The notes beneath the pieces were generated by a model. The model ran no database searches. It was given only the letters and a program-made list of their open reading frames with translations, and was not told the origin of the DNA. Shown in pieces: positions 7,067 through 12,988 of a stretch of 13,774 nt of DNA. Each line of letters opens with the position of its first letter. The first letter of the stretch is position 1. Source of the stretch: Novosphingobium sp. UBA6722 (GTDB lineage Bacteria; Pseudomonadota; Alphaproteobacteria; Sphingomonadales; Sphingomonadaceae); NCBI GenBank assembly GCA_002454125.1, contig DKII01000054.1, forward strand, positions 41,330 to 55,103, written 5' to 3'. The translations under genes were made by a program, and so were the position numbers.

Positions 7067-8200
7067 CTACTTTGCGGGGGCGAGCTTGAGCATACGGCCA
7101 TCCTTGCCGTCCTCGATCACCAACAGCGTCCCGTCCGCAGCTTCGGCCACGTCGCGAATCCGCTTGTCGAGCGGATAGCGCCCGGCTTCGGTCACCTTGG
7201 TGCCGTCGATGGTAACGCGGACCAAGCCCTTCGAGGCCAGCCCCGCGATCAGCAATTGTCCGCGCCAGTCACGGAAAGCCTTGCCGCTGTAGAAGGTCAT
7301 GCCGCCCGGGGCGATGACCGGGGTCCAGACCAGGTTCGGCGCCGCCATGTCGGGCCGGGTGCTGTGCGGCGGAATGTCCTTGCCGTCATAGTGATCGCCC
7401 TCGGACACCACCGGCCAGCCATAATTCTTGCCCGGCTCCACCAGGTTCAATTCGTCCCCGCCGGCCGGACCATGCTCCAGGTCCCAGAGCCGGCCCTGCG
7501 GATCGAAGGCGAGGCCCAGGATATTGCGGTGGCCATAGGACCAGATTTCGGCACTGACACCGCCCTTATCGGCAAAGGGGTTACCAGGGGCAGGCTTGCC
7601 GTCGGGCAGCAGGCGCAGCACCTTGCCGAGGTTTCCGGTCAGGTCCTGCGCAGGGTCCATCTTTTGCCGTTCACCCGAGGCGACGAACAGCAGCTTGCCA
7701 TCGGGCGAAAAGGCGATGCGGTGCGAATAGTGGCCGCGCCCGGTCACCTTGGGGCTTTGCCGCCAGATCACTTCCAGCCCCTCGAGCCGCGGGTCATCGC
7801 CGAGCACCAGCTTGGCTCGGCCGATCGCTGCGCCGCGGGTTTCGCCTTCTCCGGCTTCGGCCCAGGACAGGTAGACCATGCCGCTCTTGGCATAGTCAGG
7901 GGCCAGCACCACGTCGCCGAGGCCGCCCTGACCGCCAAAGGCAACGGTCGGCACGCCCGCCACATCCTTGACGGTGCCATCGACCAGCTTGAGCTTGCCG
8001 CCCTTCTCGGTGACGAGCACGCCGCCGCGCGGCAGCACGGCAATCGCCCAAGGGGCATCGAGCGTGGCCAGCGGCGTTACTGCAAACGCCCCCTTTGTTT
8101 CGGTGACAGCCGGTTTGGGGCTATCCCCAGCAACCGATGGGCTGCAGCTTGCGAGGAAGGCGGCGAGCGGGAAGAAGGTGCGGATGATGGTTTTGGTCAT
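7067..8200 (-). CDS. PQQ-dependent sugar dehydrogenase-like lipoprotein (glucose/sorbosone dehydrogenase family)
   Basis: 377 residues from the ATG at 8198-8200. This start is chosen because it gives a lipoprotein signal: MTKTIIR, hydrophobic FFPLAAF, then lipobox LASC with Cys19 as the lipidated residue. The mature part is a six-bladed beta-propeller of the PF07995/YliI type. Recognisable pieces are DAPWAIAVLP (48-57), GRGHYSHRIAFSPDGKLLFV (154-173, candidate catalytic His157/His160), SYGHRNILGLAFDP (221-234), LWDLEHGPAGGDELNLV (238-254) and NYGWP (259-263). Relatives oxidise aldoses at a PQQ cofactor in the periplasm and pass electrons to the respiratory chain. No PQQ synthesis gene is in the window, so cofactor and substrate are inferred. 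The reading frame stays open upstream of 8200, over the rnhB region, but that extension lacks the signal peptide in first position. Confidence 0.87.
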   Translation of the reverse strand: MTKTIIRTFFPLAAFLASCSPSVAGDSPKPAVTETKGAFAVTPLATLDAPWAIAVLPRGGVLVTEKGGKLKLVDGTVKDVAGVPTVAFGGQGGLGDVVLAPDYAKSGMVYLSWAEAGEGETRGAAIGRAKLVLGDDPRLEGLEVIWRQSPKVTGRGHYSHRIAFSPDGKLLFVASGERQKMDPAQDLTGNLGKVLRLLPDGKPAPGNPFADKGGVSAEIWSYGHRNILGLAFDPQGRLWDLEHGPAGGDELNLVEPGKNYGWPVVSEGDHYDGKDIPPHSTRPDMAAPNLVWTPVIAPGGMTFYSGKAFRDWRGQLLIAGLASKGLVRVTIDGTKVTEAGRYPLDKRIRDVAEAADGTLLVIEDGKDGRMLKLAPAK

Positions 8201-8210
8201 GGCCGGATAG

Positions 8211-8822
8211 ATGGAAGCTGGACTGCTCTTTGCCAAGGGGACCAAAGGCCGGGTCGTGATCGGCGTGGACGAGGCGGGTCGCGGGCCGCTGGCCGGGCCG
8301 GTTGTCGCCGCAGCTTGCGTCCTCGGTCCCGGTGCGCCGCAGGGTCTGGACGATTCCAAGAAGCTTTCGGCCAAGCGGAGAGCCGTGCTCGAACCGCAGA
8401 TCAAGGCCAGCTGTCACTGGGCGCTGGGCGTGGTCGAGGCGGACGAGATTGACCGGATCAACATCTTCGCCGCCACCATGCTGGCCATGACCCGCGCGGT
8501 TGCCGCCCTGGCGCTCGAGCCGGACGAGGTGCTGATCGATGGCAATATGACGCCGGCCGGCCGCCACCCTGACTGGTGCTGGCCAGCCCGGGCGATTGTC
8601 GGCGGCGATGCGCTGGAGCCCTGCATCTCGGCCGCCTCGATCCTCGCCAAGGAACACCGCGACCGGCTGATGCGCGAATATGCCGAGGCGCACCCGCATT
8701 ACGGCTGGCAGACCAATATGGGTTACGGCACGGCTGAGCACCTGGCCGCGCTGCGCGAACACGGACCTAGCCCGCTCCACCGCCGCAGCTTTGCCCCGGT
8801 TGCGCAGCTGGTGTTGCTCTGA
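8211..8822 (+). CDS. rnhB: Ribonuclease HII
   Basis: 203 residues. Removes RNA from RNA-DNA hybrids and starts ribonucleotide excision repair. Seen: IGVDEAGRGPLAGPV (17-31) with catalytic Asp20 and Glu21, GLDDSKKLS (45-53), IDGN with Asp110, and GGDALEPCISAASILAKEHRD with the fourth acidic residue Asp133. The ATG at 8211 directly follows an in-frame TAG (8208-8210), so it is the most upstream start possible. A second candidate is GTG at 8256, with AAAGG 7 nt before it, which gives a 188-residue protein beginning just before the first catalytic motif. The ATG lies only 10 bp from the start codon of the divergent lipoprotein gene. ccrM follows in the same direction, an arrangement also known from Caulobacter. 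Confidence 0.93.
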   Translation: MEAGLLFAKGTKGRVVIGVDEAGRGPLAGPVVAAACVLGPGAPQGLDDSKKLSAKRRAVLEPQIKASCHWALGVVEADEIDRINIFAATMLAMTRAVAALALEPDEVLIDGNMTPAGRHPDWCWPARAIVGGDALEPCISAASILAKEHRDRLMREYAEAHPHYGWQTNMGYGTAEHLAALREHGPSPLHRRSFAPVAQLVLL

Positions 8823-8841
8823 CAGCAAAAAATTTCGAGCC

Positions 8842-9005
8842 GAGTCTCGCGGGCCACACCCACCAGATGTTGAGTCCGGATCGATTCTCCGAACTCTAGA
8901 TGCTGTGCCGGACTCGTTCCGTTCTTCCCGCCAGTAACCTTTCATCAACCATGAATCGCTAGGATTCCTGCGGAGTCGCCCTTGACGCGGGACTCCGGAT
9001 GACTC
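8842..9005. promoter_or_regulatory. Dense cluster of nine GANTC (CcrM target) sites upstream of ccrM
   Basis: GANTC pentamers begin at 8842, 8872, 8883, 8911, 8953, 8963, 8973, 8991 and 9001. That is nine in 164 bp, against about nineteen that I count by eye in the other 13.6 kb. Three of them (8953, 8963, 8973) and another pair (8991, 9001) are exactly 10 bp apart. Two inverted repeats contain sites: GAGTCCGG 8872-8879 with CCGGACTC 8908-8915, and GGAGTC 8972-8977 with GACTCC 8991-8996. CcrM methylates the adenine of GANTC, so this is most simply a methylation-responsive control region for ccrM itself. Function is inferred; the site cluster is directly visible. Confidence 0.85.
8934..8948 (+). 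promoter_or_regulatory. Candidate CtrA-binding motif (GTAA-N7-TCAA)
   Basis: GTAA at 8934-8937 and TCAA at 8945-8948 are separated by 7 bp. This is the layout of the CtrA full site TTAA-N7-TTAA with one mismatch in each half. The second half extends to TCAACCAT, one mismatch from the TTAACCAT half-site. In Caulobacter CtrA drives ccrM transcription. The match is imperfect, so the call is tentative. Confidence 0.4.
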
Positions 9006-9009
9006 ACCC

Positions 9010-9018
9010 TGTGGATAA
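9010..9018 (-). promoter_or_regulatory. Perfect DnaA box (TTATCCACA on the minus strand)
   Basis: The plus strand reads TGTGGATAA, the exact complement of the strong DnaA box TTATCCACA. It lies 23 bp before the likely ccrM ATG and 4 bp after the last GANTC of the cluster. A single strong box so near the start suggests DnaA control of ccrM rather than an origin, for which several boxes and an AT-rich unwinding region would be expected. Confidence 0.6.
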
Positions 9019-9041
9019 CTTTGGGGACATTAGAGAACGTC

Positions 9042-10175
9042 ATGGGTCAGTTGCTGGTGGGTGAAAAAGCGCGGTTGAAGGCCGCGCGCGAGGTGGCCAG
9101 GCCGGATCTTCCGATCGGGCGGATCCTGGACGGCGATTGCATCGAAGCGATGCGCAGCCTGCCCGATGCTTGCGTGGACATGATCTTCGCCGATCCGCCT
9201 TACAACCTGCAACTTGGCGGTGATCTGTCGCGCCCCGATGGCAGCCACGTCGATGCGGTGACCGACCACTGGGACCAGTTCGACAGTTTTGCCGCCTATG
9301 ACAAGTTCAGCCGCGAATGGCTGACCGAGGCGCGCCGGCTGCTGAAGCCCAACGGGTCGCTGTGGGTGATCGGGTCCTACCACAACATCTTCCGCCTTGG
9401 CGCGATGCTGCAGGACATGGGCTTCTGGATCCTCAACGACATCGTCTGGCGCAAGGCCAACCCGATGCCGAACTTCAAGGGCACCCGCTTCACCAATGCG
9501 CACGAAACGCTGATCTGGTGCTCGATGGGGGAGAAGGCCAAGTACACCTTCAACTACCGCGCGATGAAGACCCTGAATGACGAGCTGCAGATGCGCTCGG
9601 ACTGGGTCCTGCCGATCTGCGGCGGACAGGAGCGGCTGAAGAAGGCCGGACACAAGGTTCACCCGACCCAGAAGCCTGAGGCGCTGCTCTACCGCGTGAT
9701 GCTGGCGACGACCAACAAGGGTGACGTGGTGCTCGATCCCTTCTTTGGCACGGGCACGACTGGCGCCGTCGCCAAGCGGTTGGGCCGCGAATGGATCGGC
9801 TGCGAGCGCGAGAGCATCTACCGCGAAGCCGCCCTGGAGCGGATCGAACTGGCCCTGCCGCTCGACGAATCTGCGCTGACCACGATGCAGAGCCCCAAGG
9901 CCGCGCCCAAGGTGGCCTTTGGCACCCTGGTCGAGACTGGCTTTATCGCCGCCGGGACCAAGGTTTTCGACAAGAAGCGCAAGCTGGTTGCCACCGTGCG
10001 GGCCGATGGCTCGCTGGTTGCGGGCAGCGAGATCGGATCGATCCACGGCCTTGGTGCCAAGCTGCAAGGCGCGCCCAGCTGCAATGGCTGGACTTTCTGG
10101 CACATCGAGCATGAGGGCGAACTCAAGCCGCTCGACGCGATCCGGCAGCTTTACTTGCTGGCGACGGAAGATTGA
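9042..10175 (+). CDS. ccrM: Cell-cycle regulated DNA adenine methyltransferase CcrM (GANTC)
   Basis: 377 residues from ATG 9042. A TTG at 9021 in the same frame would add seven residues but directly follows the DnaA box and is less likely. It is a beta-class N6-adenine methyltransferase: the catalytic motif DPPYNLQLGG is at 51-60 and the S-adenosylmethionine motif DPFFGTGTTGA at 232-242. Other CcrM-specific blocks are DHWDQFDSFAAYDKF (75-89), NPMPNFKGTRF (140-150), HPTQKPEALLYRV (207-219) and a C-terminal RAMA-type domain (about 288-372) ending in the DNA-reading segment SCNGWTFWH (346-354). CcrM methylates GANTC late in the cell cycle and is essential or near-essential in many alphaproteobacteria. 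No restriction gene is nearby, so it is a solitary methylase. The stop overlaps the folP start by 3 nt. Confidence 0.95.
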   Translation: MGQLLVGEKARLKAAREVARPDLPIGRILDGDCIEAMRSLPDACVDMIFADPPYNLQLGGDLSRPDGSHVDAVTDHWDQFDSFAAYDKFSREWLTEARRLLKPNGSLWVIGSYHNIFRLGAMLQDMGFWILNDIVWRKANPMPNFKGTRFTNAHETLIWCSMGEKAKYTFNYRAMKTLNDELQMRSDWVLPICGGQERLKKAGHKVHPTQKPEALLYRVMLATTNKGDVVLDPFFGTGTTGAVAKRLGREWIGCERESIYREAALERIELALPLDESALTTMQSPKAAPKVAFGTLVETGFIAAGTKVFDKKRKLVATVRADGSLVAGSEIGSIHGLGAKLQGAPSCNGWTFWHIEHEGELKPLDAIRQLYLLATED

Positions 10176-11272
10176 GCAGCGCCCACTACCTTCGCCCCAT
10201 TGCCCTTGCTGAATCGCCGCAAAGCGAGGAGGGCGGGGCAGTCCGTATTGCCGGCGGGCTGACCTATGCCAGCCGTTTCGCGGTCATTGCTCGCGAAGGC
10301 GGCAGAGTGGTTTCGCGCGAGCTCTATTCGGCGAGCGAACTGCGTGCGGTCTTGCCCGATCTGTCGCACGATCTGCAGGCGCAATTTACCAACCTGCAGC
10401 GCAGCCATGCGCCGCTGGAATGCGGGGCCCGCACGATCCGGCTCGACCAGCCGCAGGTCATGGGCATCCTCAACATCACGCCGGACAGCTTTTCCGATGG
10501 CGGCCAGTTCATGGACGATCCGGAAATTGCCGCAACCCATGCTGCGGCGATGCTCGAAGGCGGCGCCGCAATCATCGACATTGGCGGTGAGAGCACCCGG
10601 CCTGGCGCGGCGGCGGTCTGGGAAGGCGATGAGCTGAAGCGCGTCGTGCCGATGATCGAGTTGCTGGCTGCATCGGGTGCGGCCATCTCGATCGACACCC
10701 GCCGGTCGGCGGTGATGGAAGCGGCGCTCGCGGCCGGGGCCCACATCATCAACGATGTATCCGCCCTGCGCCACGATCCGCGCAGTCTCGATTTTGCGGC
10801 CCGCTCGGGCGTGCCGGTCGTGCTGATGCACGCGCCGGGTGAGGGCGATGATCTGCATGGCGGTGGTGCCTATTCAGATGTCGTGCTTGACGTGTTCGAC
10901 TGGCTGGCTGCACGGCGCGATGCGGCGATTGCGGCCGGGATTCCGCGTGAGAAGATCGTGCTCGATCCGGGTATCGGCTTCGGCAAGTCGGTCGCGGACA
11001 ATCTCGCGCTGCTCAATGCCTTGCCGCTGTTCCATGCGCTCGGCCAGCCGCTGCTGGTCGGAGCCAGTCGCAAGCGGATGATCGGGGCGCTGTCGGGCGA
11101 AGCCCCGGCGCATCAGCGCCTCGGCGGTTCGATCATGCTGGCGACGCGGGCGCTGGAAGCCGGCGTGCAGCTGCTGCGCGTCCACGATGTGCCGGAAACG
11201 GTCCAGGCGCTGCGCGTCTGGCGCGGTCTGCGCGATGCGGCGCTGACCGATTTCAGCCAGCTCGCCCCTTAG
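10172..11272 (+). CDS. folP: Dihydropteroate synthase with N-terminal extension
   Basis: Condenses p-aminobenzoate with hydroxymethyl-dihydropterin diphosphate in folate synthesis; the sulfonamide target. 366 residues, against about 280 for E. coli FolP. The TIM-barrel core starts at about 92 and shows MGILNITPDSFSDGG (97-111), DIGGESTRPGA (136-146), SIDT (173-176), INDVSAL (193-199), LDPGIGFGK (264-272) and GASRKRMIG (297-305). The first 90 residues (from YLRPIALAESP) form an extension that I recall in sphingomonad homologues. The start is TTG at 10172, overlapping the ccrM TGA, so the two are probably translationally coupled. The TAG at 11270-11272 overlaps the stop codon of the convergent regulator gene. 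Confidence 0.93.
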   Translation: MSSAHYLRPIALAESPQSEEGGAVRIAGGLTYASRFAVIAREGGRVVSRELYSASELRAVLPDLSHDLQAQFTNLQRSHAPLECGARTIRLDQPQVMGILNITPDSFSDGGQFMDDPEIAATHAAAMLEGGAAIIDIGGESTRPGAAAVWEGDELKRVVPMIELLAASGAAISIDTRRSAVMEAALAAGAHIINDVSALRHDPRSLDFAARSGVPVVLMHAPGEGDDLHGGGAYSDVVLDVFDWLAARRDAAIAAGIPREKIVLDPGIGFGKSVADNLALLNALPLFHALGQPLLVGASRKRMIGALSGEAPAHQRLGGSIMLATRALEAGVQLLRVHDVPETVQALRVWRGLRDAALTDFSQLAP

Positions 11273-12687
11273 GCGACGTTGTCGATCCCGAGGTCCGACA
11301 GCTTGCGGTAAAGCGTTGAGCGGCCAATGCCGAGGCGGCGCGCCACTTCGGTCATGCGACCGCGATAGTGGCCGATAGCCAGGCGGATCACGTCGGCTTC
11401 GATTTCTTCCAGCGGACGCAGGTTGCCATCCGGCGTGTAGAGCGTGACGCCGACCGCCTCGTGGTGATGTATCGCGCCGTTGCCCGCTTCGCCCAGCAGG
11501 TTGGCGAGTTGCGGGAAGTCTTCGGCCGTCAGGGCATCGCCGTCGCAGAACACCGCAGCGCGGAACAGCACGGCCTGGAGCTGGCGGACATTGCCCGGCC
11601 AGTCATAAGCCGTCAGCAGCGCCAACGCGCCATCGGTAATCCCGATCTCGCGCAGGCCGGGCTGATCGCCAATCTGGGCCAGGAAGTGGCGGGCGAGGGC
11701 CGGAATATCGCCGGCGCGCTCGCGCAGCGGCGGCAATTGCACGGTCACGCCGGACATTGCCAGGTGCAGGTCACCCAGGAAGTGCCCGCCGACGACCATG
11801 TCCTTCAGCGGCAAGTTGCTGGCCGCGATCAGGCGCACGTCGATCCGGAATGAGTGGCGCGCGCCGATCGGGCGGACATCGCCGCGCTGGATCGATTCGA
11901 GCAGGCGTTCCTGCACCGACAGTGGCAGCCGATCGACTTCATCGAGCGCCAGCGTGCCGCCATCGGCATGCTGAAGCGCGCCGACATGGCGGTCAAAGGC
12001 ACCCGGGAAGGCACCCTTTTCATGACCGAACAGGGCAGATTCAACCGAATTGGCGGGAATCGCGCCAACGTTGAGCAGGCGGAACGGAGCCTTGGCGCGC
12101 GGGCTGGCGGCCTGCATTGCGCGGATCAGCATTTCCTTGCCGGTCCCGCTTTCGCCCTCGATCAGCACGGGGCCGTGGTTGCGGGCGGCCTTGGCGGCAA
12201 TGGCCAGGGCGGTTCGGAAGGTGGGCGAAGCACCGATCATCGCGTCGAAATCGGGATTCGACGGCATCTTCTCGGTTAACGGCATCAGCTCGTCGCGCGG
12301 GGCTTCGCGGGTGGTTGCCATGCGCAGCGCCTGCATCAGTCGCTCGGGCGAAACGGGCTTCACGAGATAATCAGTTGCCCCGGCGCGCATTGCTTCCACG
12401 GCCAGCAAGGGCGAGGCCGAGGCGGTCAGCATCAGGATCGGCAGGGCCGGGCGGCGGCTCTTGAGTTCGGCGATCAGGGTGCAGGCCTCGTCGCCCGGAA
12501 CCCATTGATCGAGGATGATCGCGCCCAGCTGCATGCCCTGGCGCGTGCCCAGCGTTGCAATCGCGGTTTCCGAATCGCGCACCACCAGGGTGCGCCATCC
12601 TTCGCGCGCAGCCAAAGCGGAGATCAGCCGGCTCTGCGCCGGCTCATCGTCGATCAGCATCAGTGTTTGCTGCTCGAAATCCGCCAT
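11269..12687 (-). CDS. NtrC-type response regulator with a degenerate sigma-54-activator AAA+ domain
   Basis: 472 residues in three domains. The receiver (about 8-122) is complete: Asp13/Asp14, phospho-acceptor Asp60, Thr88 and Lys110. The AAA+ domain (about 147-385) keeps Walker A GESGTGK (178-184), Walker B TLALDEVD (245-252) and the sensor II block YDWPGNVRQL (361-370). The sigma-54 contact loop, however, reads GAFPGA (225-230) instead of GAFTGA. The stretch that normally reads F-R-E-D-L-Y-Y-R-L-N is FLGDLHLAMS (303-312), so both conserved arginines, including the arginine finger, are replaced (Leu304, Ala310). A Fis-type helix-turn-helix ends the protein (about 430-468, RRLGIGRSTLYRKLSDLGI). 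No partner histidine kinase is in the window. It is probably a DNA-binding response regulator that does not remodel sigma-54 holoenzyme, as known for Rhodobacter capsulatus NtrC; that is inference. Confidence 0.85.
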   Translation of the reverse strand: MADFEQQTLMLIDDEPAQSRLISALAAREGWRTLVVRDSETAIATLGTRQGMQLGAIILDQWVPGDEACTLIAELKSRRPALPILMLTASASPLLAVEAMRAGATDYLVKPVSPERLMQALRMATTREAPRDELMPLTEKMPSNPDFDAMIGASPTFRTALAIAAKAARNHGPVLIEGESGTGKEMLIRAMQAASPRAKAPFRLLNVGAIPANSVESALFGHEKGAFPGAFDRHVGALQHADGGTLALDEVDRLPLSVQERLLESIQRGDVRPIGARHSFRIDVRLIAASNLPLKDMVVGGHFLGDLHLAMSGVTVQLPPLRERAGDIPALARHFLAQIGDQPGLREIGITDGALALLTAYDWPGNVRQLQAVLFRAAVFCDGDALTAEDFPQLANLLGEAGNGAIHHHEAVGVTLYTPDGNLRPLEEIEADVIRLAIGHYRGRMTEVARRLGIGRSTLYRKLSDLGIDNVA

Positions 12688-12719
12688 GGTCTTTGTGATA
12701 GTCCCCGCTAGTGATCGGA

Positions 12720-12735
12720 CTTGCGATAACGCAAG
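12720..12735. promoter_or_regulatory. 6-4-6 palindrome, candidate operator
   Basis: CTTGCG-ATAA-CGCAAG is a perfect inverted repeat with 6-bp arms and a 4-bp centre. It lies 33 bp upstream of the start of the degenerate NtrC-type regulator and in the divergent region shared with the oxidase/transhydrogenase genes. NtrC-family Fis-type domains bind symmetric sites of this geometry, so autoregulation is possible. It could also be a chance hairpin. Confidence 0.4.
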
Positions 12736-12789
12736 GGAGTAAAGAGGCGATTAAGCCTGCAAATTGAGCCTTGTTCCCTTTAGGCCCTC

Positions 12790-12818
12790 TTGAGTGTCAG
12801 CAAGGGCGGCGATAGAGG
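12790..12818 (+). promoter_or_regulatory. Possible sigma-70 promoter for the oxidase subunit IV/transhydrogenase genes
   Basis: TTGAGT at 12790-12795 and TAGAGG at 12813-12818 are separated by 17 bp, which would place transcription start near 12825 and leave a leader of about 35 nt. The -10 match is weak, as is common in GC-rich alphaproteobacteria. Confidence 0.3.
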
Positions 12819-12858
12819 GTGCGGCTCATCACAATCTTGCCAAGGCAGGGACAGGACT

Positions 12859-12981
12859 ATGGCTTCGGGAAATGACATGAAGATGGCCAACGAAACCTAC
12901 GGCGGTTTCATCGGTCTGCTGAAGTATGGCAGCGTCGTGGTGGCAATCGTCACCGCCGGCGTTATCGCGCTGATCGCCTGA
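12859..12981 (+). CDS. aa3-type cytochrome c oxidase subunit IV (small)
   Basis: A 40-residue protein. The ATG at 12859 is preceded by AGGG (12847-12850) at 8 nt spacing. The pattern is MANETYGGFIGLLKYGSVVV followed by a single transmembrane helix (VAIVTAGVIALIA). It matches the bacterial aa3 oxidase subunit IV family (PF07835), whose members have a short soluble N-terminus, a Thr-Tyr-X-Gly-Phe turn and one helix. It would sit in the inner membrane on the haem-copper oxidase; its role there is accessory. The catalytic oxidase subunits are not in the window. In related genomes this gene is often beside the NAD(P) transhydrogenase, whose start codon lies 7 bp downstream here. An earlier in-frame start would add a polar stretch unlike the family. 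Confidence 0.85.
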   Translation: MASGNDMKMANETYGGFIGLLKYGSVVVAIVTAGVIALIA

Positions 12982-12988
12982 CCGGCCG

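Noticed and set aside
7256..8452. 398-residue open frame on the plus strand opposite the sugar dehydrogenase
   Set aside because: Antisense shadow; it also runs into the start of rnhB in another frame, and its translation shows no family motif.
8121..8948. 275-residue open frame on the minus strand over rnhB and the ccrM upstream gap
   Set aside because: It lies opposite rnhB and the start of the lipoprotein gene. The translation is arginine/glutamine-rich and lacks a domain.
8823..9041. Chromosome origin of replication in the rnhB-ccrM gap
   Set aside because: Only one perfect DnaA box and no substantial AT-rich stretch beyond a short A/T run near 8827; the gene context (rnhB-ccrM) fits a regulatory region better.
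9030..10112. 360-residue open frame on the minus strand opposite ccrM
   Set aside because: Shadow of a high-GC gene: the plus strand has unmistakable CcrM motifs in register, and the minus-strand product is low-complexity with no recognisable domain.
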